A DNA stretch of 62,825 bases from a bacterium (lineage in GTDB: Bacteria > Calditrichota > Calditrichia > RBG-13-44-9 > J042), in contig WFTQ01000047.1 of NCBI GenBank assembly GCA_015485355.1, positions 1 to 62,825 of the forward strand. The letters run 5' to 3'. Positions 42,536-53,275 of the stretch are shown here, in pieces. Each line of letters starts with the position of its first letter. Position 1 is the stretch's first letter. Position numbers and translations under genes: made by a program. The notes under the pieces were generated by a model. That model ran no database searches. It was not told where the DNA came from and saw only the letters and a program-made list of their open reading frames with translations.

Positions 42536-44914
42536 TTATTTCATCAGGGTCATCTTGCGGGACTTCACGAAATTACCGGCCTTGATGGTGTAAATGTATA
42601 TGCCATTCGCCACCGGTACGCCGAATTCATTTCGCCCGTCCCATACCACCTGATGGGTACCGGCATCCAGAGCATCGTTGACCAACGTGCGCACCTTTTG
42701 ACCCAGCGTATTATAAATCACCAGCGTCACATTCGCATTGACCGGGAGATCGAAGGAAATGGTGGTGCTGGGGTTGAAAGGATTGGGGTAATTTTGGTGC
42801 AGGGCGAACGCCTTGGGTATCCGGCTGAGCTCATCTTCAATGCCCACCACCTGGGCCGAGATTTCCTCGGAAAATTCGCCCATGTTCCCATTGAAATCGA
42901 ACGCCACCACGCGATAATAATACTGCACTCCCGCTTCCACGGTATTATCAATGAACTTCGTGTCCACAGTCGTGCCCACTTCCGTGGCCGGGTCGGTGGG
43001 ATCAAAACCGGCTTCCGTTCCCCGCCGGATGGAGAAATAGTTGAAATCGGGATCCGGCGATTCATCCCAGGTCAATTCGATGGCATCGTCTATCTGAGTG
43101 GCCGCGACGTTGGACGGTGCGGTGGGAATCAGATTGTCCTCGGAGACGCCCCACTTGGGAAAAGATTCCCAGAAGACTTTGGGATCCTGCGTGTGCGCGG
43201 AAACGACAAATTCTCCGGCCCACTCCTCTCCATCACCCAGGGTGGGGACCACGGCCGCATAATAGTCAGACTGAATGGGCAGAGTCGTCGCCACCTGCAC
43301 GGGATATCCATCGTCGATCCGCCACACGGCATATTGCGAGATCGAGTTGGCGTATACCTGCTCCACATCCTCTGCATAAATCAATTTCACCGGTCGGCCG
43401 TTCATCTGGCTGAAGGGGAAGGCGATTTTTTTGGAGGCGGCAACTAGAACGGTAACGGGGTCTTCCGGATTAACGGTCATGTTATGATCCATATCCGCCG
43501 CCGAACCAAACCAGACCACCCATACCTGACGCCCCTGATCATTGGGAACGTCCACCACATCGGTGATAATGGGCTGATTTTCGGGCACCTGTTCCAGGAT
43601 AACGATGGGTTGCGGAGGTTCAGAAGAGCTTTTGCCCCGAGGCGTGCCCGTATAAGCCACCTCGTCCTTGCCATCGCCATCCAGATCGGCCATATCCAGC
43701 ACATCGTACTGAATGGGCTCGGCCACCAAAGAGTCGATGGCGGTTAACGCCCAGCTGTTGGGATCCGTCAACGGGCCACCCTGGTATTCCACCCGGAAGA
43801 TCAACCCATTGGGGTTGGAGCTCCGAGTTCCGAACACATAATCCAGGTGACCGTCGGCATCCACATCGCCCACCGTACCGCCATAAAGACGATTGGCCAT
43901 ATGGGAGGGGACATTAACAATTGTGGTGGCCTTCAGGGAATCCCCGGACTGCTCGAGTAACACCACTTCTCCCGGAGCAGAATACAACCATCCGTTCAAG
44001 ATGAGGATCTCCTCCACTCCATTGGTGTCCACATCCACCACCTGGGCGGACATCCAGGGAGACTTGATTAAGCCGGTCTGATAGCTCACGTCGTAAGAAA
44101 CCCCATTCCATTTAATGGCATAGACCGTATCGGAGGTTTTAAACCCATAGGCGGTATTGCCCAGTACGGCCAGGTCCCAATACACGTCGGTAAATCCACT
44201 GGGGCTGGCGGGACCCCCGCCCACGAATTCCACCGTCCAGGTTTCGGAGGAATCGGCGGCGTCGGGAACGTCGTTCACGGAGATAATATAAATGCCCTCA
44301 CCCCCGCGACGGGACACGGCAATAATTTCATCGGTGCCATCGGAGTCGATATCGTGCACCACAAAACGGGAAAACCGCAGCTCGTAGTTGTCCTGATTGA
44401 CCACGGTCCATTGAGCATTGGGGCGCCAGGTACCATCAGGGTTCTGGACTCCCATGTTGTCGGAACCATCTCCTGCCGATTCGAAGACAACGATGCGAGG
44501 TGGGTTCGGTTGCAACCCTTGTCCAAAATTGTTCACCGGGCCCCAAACGATTTCCCATTTGCCGTCCTTATCCAGGTCTGCAGCCGCCATGGGGGGCCAG
44601 GTATTCTGGAAATCCAACGGCAGTCTGGTCGACCACACGACTTCCCACATGCCCTCTTCGTTTTGCTCATACTTATAAATTCGGGGTACCAGGTCCAGCC
44701 CAAGCTGATCGTGCCAGTCGTTGTTCACGGCGTAAATTTCCTTGCGGCCATCGTTATCAAAATCAACACCCACAATGATGTTCCCAAATCCCCCGATATC
44801 CAGAGAATCCGCCGGAATATAGGCCGAACGATCAAAACGATCCTGAGCCTGCGCGCCCGTGGGTAAGAAAACGAATAACGCAAACAGGGTCATACACGCT
44901 ATAAAAAGCTTCAT
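42536..44914 (-). CDS. Secreted FG-GAP/VCBS-repeat protein with FnIII and T9SS domains
   Basis: 792 residues. Signal peptide (1-23). At least six calcium-type repeats of the DxDxDGxxE kind (for example VDFDNDGRKEIYAV, ADLDKDGKWEIVWG, DIDSDGTDEIIAV, DVDADGHLDYVFG, ADLDGDGKDEVAYTG), consistent with an integrin-like propeller. FnIII domain about 610-695 and a T9SS sorting domain at the end (NYPNPFNPSTT, KMTLMK). Surface adhesin or substrate-binding role is likely; no enzyme motif. Strong ribosome site (AGGAGG). Last gene after the TonB receptor, giant secreted protein and PorV-like gene; paralogue at 53320. Confidence 0.85.
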   Translation of the reverse strand: MKLFIACMTLFALFVFLPTGAQAQDRFDRSAYIPADSLDIGGFGNIIVGVDFDNDGRKEIYAVNNDWHDQLGLDLVPRIYKYEQNEEGMWEVVWSTRLPLDFQNTWPPMAAADLDKDGKWEIVWGPVNNFGQGLQPNPPRIVVFESAGDGSDNMGVQNPDGTWRPNAQWTVVNQDNYELRFSRFVVHDIDSDGTDEIIAVSRRGGEGIYIISVNDVPDAADSSETWTVEFVGGGPASPSGFTDVYWDLAVLGNTAYGFKTSDTVYAIKWNGVSYDVSYQTGLIKSPWMSAQVVDVDTNGVEEILILNGWLYSAPGEVVLLEQSGDSLKATTIVNVPSHMANRLYGGTVGDVDADGHLDYVFGTRSSNPNGLIFRVEYQGGPLTDPNSWALTAIDSLVAEPIQYDVLDMADLDGDGKDEVAYTGTPRGKSSSEPPQPIVILEQVPENQPIITDVVDVPNDQGRQVWVVWFGSAADMDHNMTVNPEDPVTVLVAASKKIAFPFSQMNGRPVKLIYAEDVEQVYANSISQYAVWRIDDGYPVQVATTLPIQSDYYAAVVPTLGDGEEWAGEFVVSAHTQDPKVFWESFPKWGVSEDNLIPTAPSNVAATQIDDAIELTWDESPDPDFNYFSIRRGTEAGFDPTDPATEVGTTVDTKFIDNTVEAGVQYYYRVVAFDFNGNMGEFSEEISAQVVGIEDELSRIPKAFALHQNYPNPFNPSTTISFDLPVNANVTLVIYNTLGQKVRTLVNDALDAGTHQVVWDGRNEFGVPVANGIYIYTIKAGNFVKSRKMTLMK

Positions 44915-45043
44915 ACGGACCTCCTATAATTTTGGTTTAAACTGGACCCCTCCATCACATGCGTTTACCAAACGCCTTTCCTGCTTCTGACTCACCTCCT
45001 TTCTGTAAATTTTAGCTCTGTTCTTTAATAAGACCGGTTAATT

Positions 45044-46093
45044 TTAATACTTAATCGAAAAAGAAACAAATTTTACATTGTTCAAGCGGCCGTAATCGGC
45101 CCATCCGAAATCAAATTTCAGGTTGGTTCCCACCATGTTATAATACAGGCCCACGCCAAACGTCAAGCCCTGTTCACTGTTTTCCAGGAAAAGCGCTTTA
45201 TACCCCAGGCGCAGGAACACGACATTTTGAAAACCGATTTCGAGGCCGCTGTTGATGTGCTCGGAGTTATCATTGGGTTGAGTACCATCGACGGCTGCGG
45301 TGATCTGGATGTTGTCGTTTCTTATCGGTTGCCAGGCGATGCCAAAACGCATGCTCAGGGGCATATCAAAACTTTCGGTGCGATATTTTGCCGGGACCGC
45401 ATCGACCGATCCGTCCTCAGGCAAAGGGTCTTCATTAAAAAACAGGTCCCGACCGTCCAGGCGCATCTGGGTACCAAAATTGGCGATGGAAGCACCGAGA
45501 ATCACGTTCTTAAAGGGGGTATAATACAAGATGCCCAGATCAAAGGCGGCTCCTCGGGCAGTAACGTTGAAAATGGTTTCCTGCACATATTTTCCCGTAA
45601 ACCCAATGGAAAAGCGATCGGTCAGGTTACGAGCATAAGTGATTCCCAGGGCAATCATATTGGCATTCCACAGCTGCCCGGTACCCTCCGGATTATCGAT
45701 GGTGCGCACCGGTTGTTCCGGGGTACGAAAAGCAATGACCTGGAATCCCACCGATCCCACCGCCCCCAAATTGACCGAAAAGGCGGCAAAGTCATAATCG
45801 GTTTCGGCAAGCCATTCGGCATGGTTGAATACCGCTTCCCCCCGTCCCACCACCCGGGACAATCCTGCGGGATTCCAATAGACCGCTAAAATATCGGTAG
45901 CCAGGGCGCTATACGCTCCCCCCATACCAACGGGGCGCGCACCGGCGGCAATCTTTAAAAACTGCGCCGCCGTGGTTCCCACCCGATACACAGACTCTGC
46001 CCCTTCCGATACCGTTTGGGAAAGGAGAGGAATCGTCAGAAATGAAATCATAACCATTATCGAAAGCACCACATTCCTGGTCTTCCCTTTCAT
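45044..46093 (-). CDS. PorV-like (UPF0164) outer-membrane beta-barrel protein
   Basis: 349 residues from the ATG at 46093, which gives a clean signal peptide; an ATG 42 bases earlier lacks a ribosome site. The N-terminal signature AAQFLKIAAGARPVGMGGAYSALATD followed by WNPAGLSR is diagnostic of the PorV/PorQ family. Such FadL-like barrels work in T9SS: PorV carries cargo to the attachment machinery. It sits between a 1203-residue secreted protein and an FG-GAP cargo on the same strand, so it may be a dedicated PorV for this cluster rather than the general one. Confidence 0.85.
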   Translation of the reverse strand: MKGKTRNVVLSIMVMISFLTIPLLSQTVSEGAESVYRVGTTAAQFLKIAAGARPVGMGGAYSALATDILAVYWNPAGLSRVVGRGEAVFNHAEWLAETDYDFAAFSVNLGAVGSVGFQVIAFRTPEQPVRTIDNPEGTGQLWNANMIALGITYARNLTDRFSIGFTGKYVQETIFNVTARGAAFDLGILYYTPFKNVILGASIANFGTQMRLDGRDLFFNEDPLPEDGSVDAVPAKYRTESFDMPLSMRFGIAWQPIRNDNIQITAAVDGTQPNDNSEHINSGLEIGFQNVVFLRLGYKALFLENSEQGLTFGVGLYYNMVGTNLKFDFGWADYGRLNNVKFVSFSIKY

Positions 46094-46149
46094 ATCATAT
46101 CCCACATTTTGAAGATGACAACGGATCCTTTTCATTTAGACGATCGGGG

Positions 46150-49100
46150 TTATTTGATCACTGCAAATCGCCCGATTTTGGTGCCGATCCCGGGCGCATC
46201 TATATGATAAATATAGACTCCGTAGGCAATTTCCTGGGCTTCGTAGGTGAGAAGGTTCCAGGTAGCAAAATTACTGGGATCGTCTTTCTCGATTTTGGCC
46301 ACAAACTCGCCCGTAATGGTATAAATTCGAATGGTGCACCGGGGCGGCAAATTTCGGAATTCGATTCGTCGATCATCCCGCTGCCCGGTACGGATGCCGG
46401 CCAGTTCGGCCGCACTATACGCCACGTATGGATTGGGAACCACAATCACGTTATCCAGGGCATTGCGGGCCAATTGATTATCGAACCGCGCCGCCTGGGT
46501 GACAAAAGAGTACTTATCGCCCGGCTGGAATGGTTTGCTCGAAAACAGCAGAAAAACGTCCCCGTCCCCGGGATAAATCGGTTCCCGCCAGACCAGACTG
46601 TCCGCCCCGGTTTGGGAGACCACCGTATCCACAGGTGGCGAGAAACGCACTTCGTACATGCTTTCGACAAAGGATTGCCAGTTGGGTTTCATGATAATGA
46701 TAGGCTCTATCCAATCCCACCTCCCGTTCCGATAATTCTTGCCGGTCTTGGGATCGTAGCCCACTTCGTTAATGAAAAAGTCCACCCGGTCTCCGGTTTC
46801 CAAGTCGATGATCTGAAAGTTGGTCTTCACTTTTGTAATGATCGAAGAATCCGCCGGGTTCAGAAGTTGACCGCCGGCGGTGGTATCGTAATCGGTGAAC
46901 CGAATCTCAAAGTCGGAGGGATAAGGCTGAGAAAACCCTACCGTTGCCAAACCGATTTGGGTAAATTTATCGCTAAAATTGGTGTTTGTAACAATGGTTT
47001 TAAATCCACTCTTTCCCCCCTCGGTGCTCAGGGGACTTAAACGCGTCTCATCATCTTGTACGTACAATTTAATGCCATCGAAGACGGGATTGTCATCCTC
47101 TCCTTGCATGGAAGTACTTCGAGCAACCGGTTTGATTTTATACGTCATGGTGAACTCCTCCCCATCGGGCAGCGCATCGGGATAGGCTCCCCGCACCCGT
47201 CCCCTTTGATAGTCCACTACATATCGACTGGTATCCACTTCACCGCCCGAACGGTCCTGAATACTGACCGATCCTTCCACAAATTCCACATTTTTGATCA
47301 CATTCACCCACAGCGTATCTCGCGAGACGAACGTTTGGGTACGCACCTGGTGATCAATGACCGAATACCCCACGACCGTTGTCACCGAGTCCAGAACCAC
47401 CTCTTCGAAAACCACGTCGTAGGTTTTGCCGTCCTTTACCTGTAGGGGGTCCAGGAACTCCACCCACACCTTACCGGTGGCATTTCCGATGACCTGTGTG
47501 GCGCTGTTGTCCTCGCTGGTTTCCAACCTGGGGGGCACAAAGCCTTGAGCCGGCCCGCCCGGCACGACCATCGCCGTATTGACGTCCAAAATGAATTCCC
47601 GAGTAACCGCATCCCGTTTGATGGTCATCTGGGTCTCTGTCGGAGGAAGTTGGGCATTCACATCCCCATGGTCGTAGGCCGTTACGGCGTAAAAATAGGT
47701 GACCCCGTTTTTGACATTGTTGGAATCCACAAACACATGCACCAATCCCGTATTATTGCCCAGATCGAATCGCACTCCCCGTCCCGGATATTCGATCTCC
47801 GACAGTCCGGAATATTCATTAATCAGGTCGAATTGGGCCGGCAGTCCGTTGACCATTTTCAGAGGCTCGTAGAGGAAAGGAATGCCTTTCGAGTCTGTAA
47901 TGGTCTTTAAATCGTTAAAACTATAATCCTGACTTCGATAGATACGGTATCCCTCAAAATCATACCCTTTGTCTGGATCATCGGGATTGGCTCGGGCGAC
48001 AAATGGGTCGAAGGAGCGTTCCGCCGCGCTATCCCAGTACAGCGTGACTTTTTCGTCTCCCGGAACCGCCACCAGCCGGGGCTTTTTGGGGGCCTGGGCA
48101 AACCGATAATCCGCTTCGAAGACTTGCTGAGAAATTTCGGCATTTTTTAAAAGATCATCAAAATCCTCGCCCATCAACAAGGCGATGGAAAACCGTACAC
48201 TTTCTCCGGGTTCCAGAGAAAAAGGGCCCGAACCATAGATAAAAACATTATCGGATTCCTGCAGAATAAAAGGTGGCGGGTCTTCGGGTCGCTGATTAGG
48301 AGTGGAAAGGACTTTCCACATCAATTCATCGTTTTTCGGACGGTTATTGCCCCCGTATCGCAAGGCGTTAAAACTGGTCAACCCCAGCTGATCGGATTCG
48401 GCGATATCCAGAAACCCGAAATTAGGCTCGCCTCCCCAGAAACGCATTCCCGGCTCCCGGGATTCCGAATAGGGTTCTCCGCTGTCCCATACACTATTGC
48501 CATTCAAATCCTGATAAAAAAGCTGGGTCGGTCGTCCATCGCCTTCACCGTAATCGCCGGTGCCCGGAATGCCATCCACACCCACGTCATCAAAATCGGG
48601 ATCCCAATCTCCGTCTTCGTCGCCACTCCAATGAAACTTGCCCAACCGGCTGTTGTACTCATAAACGCCCGCATCGTTAAAGGGACTTTCATCGATCAGG
48701 CCGTCATTGTCATTGTCCCTTCCATCATCCTCAATGCCCGGGCTTTCCATAAAGCGGTAACCAAAATATCCCGGGATTTTACCGCCGTCTCCCCGTCCAT
48801 CGGCGTCGTAGGCATACAACATATTTCGCGTGTTATAGGGGAACCGTTCATCCCATACCGAAATGAAGCCGGCGTTATCGTCGGCATAATCATTCGGCCC
48901 GCCGACATGGGGATCCCCAAACATTCCCAGGTAAACTTGATCCAGTCGTTTGGGACTGACATTGGTGATGGTATACACCAGAAAAATAATATCTTCGGCC
49001 AGGGGATTGTTGAACTGGAAAATCCGTACTTGCAATTCCAGGCCCAGCCCCCGTTTGGTGGAATCGTCCGGGAAGGGATAATAAGGGAACTCGGCATTAT

Positions 49101-49761
49101 CGAAATCATCCATGACATAGAACACTTCTTCATCGGGGGTGGTGGCATCGTCCCCCAAAAAGGCCGGCCACACATACCGGCCCAGGGTCTCGTTGTACCA
49201 GCTTCGGGGCCAGCTGTCGGGCTTACCATCCAGATCCCGATCTAAGTCGGAAAAGTAGGCCAATTCATTCGAATTGGGATCCGAATAACCCAGTTTAGGT
49301 TCCCAGCCCCATTTTTTCAGCGTTTTGGGCTCGAAATCCCCATCCGTGGCCAGAATAAATCCATCGTCCACAATATGCAGGGTATCCCCATGGGCACCGA
49401 TGACCTCCGCCGCCACCAGCGGGCCAAACTCGTAAGCATACCCCAACCCGTTGGGGCCTTTGGGCCATACCAAATCTGCGTTGGCATTGTCCGCTGTGGG
49501 CGTGGAAATCGAACCCATATTCGTGACCAACACACGAATCTGGTTACCATTGATAATCACTTCCTTCAGCGATTCGTGGCGTTCATCCTGCTGCAACGCC
49601 TTTTTAAATCCTTGGATTTCCTGAGACACCCGCTCCCATCGTTCCTGGGGGGATAAGGCTTTGATATCGACCTGTTCCAGCTTGCGTTCTCCTGCGGCCA
49701 GACCGCCCCAAAAGACACTCAGAATAATCACCAGACACAGCTCTTTCTTAATCCTAAGCAT
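46150..49761 (-). CDS. Giant secreted multidomain protein with variant T9SS C-terminus
   Basis: 1203 residues from the ATG at 49761 (GGAAG upstream and a normal signal peptide). N-terminal half is aromatic- and Asp-rich with calcium-loop-like runs (DNDNDGLIDE, DEDGDWDPDFDD, GNSVWDSGE). An FnIII-like region lies near 590-730, followed by a long beta-rich part. The C-terminus is the variant sorting domain with VVPNPYVAYS, EFRNLPPRCTIRIYTITGE, GVYIYHI and a final FAVIK. No enzyme motif that I recognise. Second in a minus-strand row: TonB receptor, this protein, PorV-like protein, FG-GAP protein. Proteins of this size and C-terminus recur next to TonB receptors in related phyla, so it may be the surface partner of the receptor. 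Confidence 0.8.
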   Translation of the reverse strand: MLRIKKELCLVIILSVFWGGLAAGERKLEQVDIKALSPQERWERVSQEIQGFKKALQQDERHESLKEVIINGNQIRVLVTNMGSISTPTADNANADLVWPKGPNGLGYAYEFGPLVAAEVIGAHGDTLHIVDDGFILATDGDFEPKTLKKWGWEPKLGYSDPNSNELAYFSDLDRDLDGKPDSWPRSWYNETLGRYVWPAFLGDDATTPDEEVFYVMDDFDNAEFPYYPFPDDSTKRGLGLELQVRIFQFNNPLAEDIIFLVYTITNVSPKRLDQVYLGMFGDPHVGGPNDYADDNAGFISVWDERFPYNTRNMLYAYDADGRGDGGKIPGYFGYRFMESPGIEDDGRDNDNDGLIDESPFNDAGVYEYNSRLGKFHWSGDEDGDWDPDFDDVGVDGIPGTGDYGEGDGRPTQLFYQDLNGNSVWDSGEPYSESREPGMRFWGGEPNFGFLDIAESDQLGLTSFNALRYGGNNRPKNDELMWKVLSTPNQRPEDPPPFILQESDNVFIYGSGPFSLEPGESVRFSIALLMGEDFDDLLKNAEISQQVFEADYRFAQAPKKPRLVAVPGDEKVTLYWDSAAERSFDPFVARANPDDPDKGYDFEGYRIYRSQDYSFNDLKTITDSKGIPFLYEPLKMVNGLPAQFDLINEYSGLSEIEYPGRGVRFDLGNNTGLVHVFVDSNNVKNGVTYFYAVTAYDHGDVNAQLPPTETQMTIKRDAVTREFILDVNTAMVVPGGPAQGFVPPRLETSEDNSATQVIGNATGKVWVEFLDPLQVKDGKTYDVVFEEVVLDSVTTVVGYSVIDHQVRTQTFVSRDTLWVNVIKNVEFVEGSVSIQDRSGGEVDTSRYVVDYQRGRVRGAYPDALPDGEEFTMTYKIKPVARSTSMQGEDDNPVFDGIKLYVQDDETRLSPLSTEGGKSGFKTIVTNTNFSDKFTQIGLATVGFSQPYPSDFEIRFTDYDTTAGGQLLNPADSSIITKVKTNFQIIDLETGDRVDFFINEVGYDPKTGKNYRNGRWDWIEPIIIMKPNWQSFVESMYEVRFSPPVDTVVSQTGADSLVWREPIYPGDGDVFLLFSSKPFQPGDKYSFVTQAARFDNQLARNALDNVIVVPNPYVAYSAAELAGIRTGQRDDRRIEFRNLPPRCTIRIYTITGEFVAKIEKDDPSNFATWNLLTYEAQEIAYGVYIYHIDAPGIGTKIGRFAVIK

Positions 49762-49824
49762 ATTCCACTTCCATATTTTGTTTTCCCTGCCCTTTGTAAG
49801 GTTCATTGGCTCAATATCCCCGTT

Positions 49825-52677
49825 TTAAAACATGAGACTGATTCCCAACCGAATCCGTCGGGGCGTACTCAACCAATCTTCCCGCTGGTAATAATCGTCG
49901 ATAAACCGCACCGGGAAAAAGTCCCGGGGATTCGATTCAATCGTGGCTCTTAAATTATTGAACAGCGTCGGGTTGATGGATTCCTGAAGATTGGTCAGAG
50001 ACCTTCCTGTATTGGGATGCACATAGAGCTCGTTCTTAATGTCCAAAATATTTTCCGCCTGCATAAAAACAGAATATTTAAACTTGCCCAAACGGAAAAA
50101 CTTTTCCAGCTTCAGGTCCACATTCTTAATCCAGGGTCGTCGGGCGCTGTTGCGTTCGAAACGAACCGGTTGAATCGACGAAGGCACCGTGGGGGTGTAA
50201 GGCGTTCCGGATTGGATCGATCCAATGGCGCTGATGATCCAGTTATTCGTTTGGCTTAATGTAAGGGTTGCATTCAGGGTGTGTCGACGATCGAAGTCCA
50301 GGGGAATCAGCTTTTGAGGCGTGATTCGGCCGGTACGCACATCGATTGCCAAATCCAGGGGATTGGTGTAGGATCCCATTCCAATTTGAAACGTGTAATC
50401 CAAGGTGGCGGACAACAATCCCCCTCTGGATTTTCGCTTTACCAAAGAAGCGGTGAATCCTTTCACCTTGGCATATCCGATGTTGGTATACACGTTAAAC
50501 TCCTTATCCACCGCAACTTCCCCCGCAATCACTCGTCGGTTGTCGATCAGGTTGTTCACATCTTTGTAAAACAGGGTTAGATCCATCTTAATATCATCAG
50601 TAAACTGTTGTTGCAATCCGATTTCGTATTGAATACTGCGTTCGGGTTCCAGATTGGCATTACCAAAAGTGGGGGTGCGGACAAAGTTAAAGTCTTCAAA
50701 CCGGGGATTGGCATAAATTCGGCGTAAGACGGGATACTGGTAAAAGATGCCGTAAGAAAAGCGAATGATACCTCGCGACGTAATGGGAAAGCTGAAACTG
50801 ATTCTGGGCATCACCCGGTGTTTGGGTTGAGACCACTTCAGGAATTCGGGTCGATCGACCCCCTGGTCCACCGTAGCCGCCAGATTGGGATTATACAGGG
50901 CTTTGGAGTGAAAATACTCGTAGCGGACCCCGATATTGAAAATAAACTGTTTTCCCAGTTCCATCTTATCCAAAATGTAGAGCGATCCCTGCACCGGTTT
51001 TCGGACGTAGAATTGATAATCCACAAAATTCGGATTCTTATCCTGGCTGGGGATGAAAAAGCGCCCCAGGCTATCGCCCAGTTCTTCGAAAAACATCAGA
51101 TAGCTTTCGTAATCTAAACGGTGGGTGGCGAATTCCCCTCCAAACTTGATTTCGTGATGAGCAAAAGGCTGGCTGACCACATCCAACTTGATGATATAGG
51201 AACGGTTGCTTTCCTCGGTGCGGGCCAGATCCATTCCCCCGGCCACATAGCTGGTGGGTTGAATTAGATGGTTCCGAATGTCGTTGCCGATGCTGGGAAC
51301 ATAGCGGGGGTCAAAAGGATCATCGAAGACGGCCGTACGGGCCCAGTTCTGGTTCAACCCCAGCTTTAGCGTATAAAAAATATTTTTCCCCAGGGTATGG
51401 ACAATACCCAGGGAGTGACTGATGTTACGGCTTTTGGTTTTGGGTCGTCCGTCGGGGGTAAACCGGTAACGTCGGAAAATGTTCACCCCATGGGCCACGC
51501 GATTGTAGCGATCGGCCCGATCCATGATAAAATCATAGGTAATTTTAAAGGTACTGCTGGGTCGGTAAGTCAGTTTCGCGGTGACGTTCAGCGCATCTCG
51601 GGTAACCATCGGAACGATGGCGCGATCGCCATTGGCCCCGCGCCGCGCCGGGTCGCGCTTGATCCGCAAAGTATTGTCCGGTCCCGGCACAAAATATTCG
51701 CCGTAAGGATCGATCAACATGTTTCCGCCGTCCAGAACCAGACGATCGTCCGGATTATAAATTCGAATGCCGTATAAATACCCCCGATCGTTTTCCAAAA
51801 CCCCCGAAGCAAAAAAGGTGATTTTTTTGTTTATCCAGGGAATGGGTACGGGGCCACCCAGGGTCCATTCCACACGCCGACTATTGGCGGGGTCCACATC
51901 GTCGATATTAAAAAACAAATCTTTTCGTCCGCTGATATAGTCTCCCGACCAGATTTCGAAACTGCCGCTGTAGTTGGGTCCGCCATCTTTGGTCACAAAA
52001 TTGATCACTCCGCTTAAGGCGTTGCCGTATTCGGCACTGAAGGTCCCCGCAGAAATGGACACCTCTTCTATGGCATTGGTTGCCAGACCCACCCCCTGAC
52101 TATTACCGAAGGGATTATTGATCGACAATCCGTTGACCTGATAAGCGATTTCGTTGGCCCGTCCGCCACGAATATGGATGTTGCCCGCATTGTCGACCAC
52201 GATTCCCGCTTGCAACGCAATAACATCCTGGATCTGATCCACCGGCAATTCATCAATGGTTTCCGAGGTTACCGCAACCTGGGTATTGGTCAGGTCCACC
52301 CGGACCAGAGGATTCTTCTCCCCGAACACCTCTACGGCTTCGCCCTCCAGCACGGTGGGTTTTAACTGCTGGTCCACCCGGGTGGTAAAGTCGACATTCA
52401 CACGGACATTTTTTACATGGACCGTTTGATACCCCAAATACACAAACGTCAGCGTATATACTCCGGGCGGGACATTGAGAATCACAAAGGTGCCGTCGAT
52501 ATCCGTCGCCGCTCCTAAATTGGTACCTTCGACCACCACATTCACCCCAGGTAAGGGATCGCCCGTTTCGGCATCGGTGACCATACCGACAATCTTACCC
52601 GTGGTTCCGGCGAAAAGGAGCTGAGCCCCCAATACCCACCCAAGCAAAACGACCTGCCGTAGCTTTCGAATCATCAT
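49825..52677 (-). CDS. TonB-dependent receptor with carboxypeptidase-regulatory-like domain
   Basis: 950 residues. Signal peptide (1-23), a carboxypeptidase-D regulatory-like domain (about 26-105; GTTGKIVGMVTDAETGDPLP), plug domain (about 120-245; ETIDELPVDQIQDVIALQAG, HIRGGRANEIAYQVNGLSI), then a large 22-strand-type barrel ending in aromatic residues (LGISLMF). Outer-membrane importer energised by TonB. Substrate not readable. No SusD-like gene follows; instead a giant T9SS protein and a PorV-like barrel come next, an arrangement unlike classical SusCD. Ribosome site GAGGA. Confidence 0.9.
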   Translation of the reverse strand: MMIRKLRQVVLLGWVLGAQLLFAGTTGKIVGMVTDAETGDPLPGVNVVVEGTNLGAATDIDGTFVILNVPPGVYTLTFVYLGYQTVHVKNVRVNVDFTTRVDQQLKPTVLEGEAVEVFGEKNPLVRVDLTNTQVAVTSETIDELPVDQIQDVIALQAGIVVDNAGNIHIRGGRANEIAYQVNGLSINNPFGNSQGVGLATNAIEEVSISAGTFSAEYGNALSGVINFVTKDGGPNYSGSFEIWSGDYISGRKDLFFNIDDVDPANSRRVEWTLGGPVPIPWINKKITFFASGVLENDRGYLYGIRIYNPDDRLVLDGGNMLIDPYGEYFVPGPDNTLRIKRDPARRGANGDRAIVPMVTRDALNVTAKLTYRPSSTFKITYDFIMDRADRYNRVAHGVNIFRRYRFTPDGRPKTKSRNISHSLGIVHTLGKNIFYTLKLGLNQNWARTAVFDDPFDPRYVPSIGNDIRNHLIQPTSYVAGGMDLARTEESNRSYIIKLDVVSQPFAHHEIKFGGEFATHRLDYESYLMFFEELGDSLGRFFIPSQDKNPNFVDYQFYVRKPVQGSLYILDKMELGKQFIFNIGVRYEYFHSKALYNPNLAATVDQGVDRPEFLKWSQPKHRVMPRISFSFPITSRGIIRFSYGIFYQYPVLRRIYANPRFEDFNFVRTPTFGNANLEPERSIQYEIGLQQQFTDDIKMDLTLFYKDVNNLIDNRRVIAGEVAVDKEFNVYTNIGYAKVKGFTASLVKRKSRGGLLSATLDYTFQIGMGSYTNPLDLAIDVRTGRITPQKLIPLDFDRRHTLNATLTLSQTNNWIISAIGSIQSGTPYTPTVPSSIQPVRFERNSARRPWIKNVDLKLEKFFRLGKFKYSVFMQAENILDIKNELYVHPNTGRSLTNLQESINPTLFNNLRATIESNPRDFFPVRFIDDYYQREDWLSTPRRIRLGISLMF

Positions 52678-53221
52678 GGACCATCCTCACTATCAATCTA
52701 ATGGACCTACTTTTGGTTTCGCGAAGTGCCATCCATGGAACACAATGGTACGGAGAAAACGAGCCGCCCCGACCCGACCTTAACTACAAAATATCATTAT
52801 AACTTAGCACACGACCCCTAACCTCTGGTTAAGTTTTCAAATTCACCCGGTAATTTCTACACTTATTTTAACAAAAAATGATACTATATTACACCTGCGC
52901 CCGGGCGCTTCCCCCTCTGGAAATACGGCCCATAGGAGGTTGCATTTCAAACAATTTTTCGGTCTTTACAATCCATCCGCCCCCGGCCCCGAAAAAGACA
53001 AAATAATACAAAAGCTCGCCGGTTTCCCTATGGAGTCGCGGGTAAACCCGTCAACGACCCTTTCACCGTCCGTTGTATTTTTCAAAAATCAAAATTACGA
53101 TCGATTTTGAGTAAAACGCAAGATTTAAATAGCGGTTCAACTATTTAATTTTTCTTTAAAAAAACTGGCCCCTGTGAAGCAAGAATAGTACATTAATTTG
53201 CAAAAATAGGAGTAGAATTTC

Positions 53222-53251
53222 TTGCATTTCTTCAAGGATATTGATTAAAAT
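53222..53251 (+). promoter_or_regulatory. Promoter of the 53320 gene
   Basis: TTGCAT (53222-53227), 18-base spacer, TAAAAT (53246-53251), about 70 bases before the ATG of the FG-GAP gene. Confidence 0.5.
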
Positions 53252-53275
53252 ATGCAACAACTGCGTGGAGGAGGC

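Noticed and set aside
44915-45043. Extended ribosome-binding sequence (AAAGGAGGTGA) on the minus strand between the PorV-like and FG-GAP genes
   Set aside because: No start codon lies at 5-10 bases; a GTG inside it would give only a 23-codon peptide. Left unassigned.
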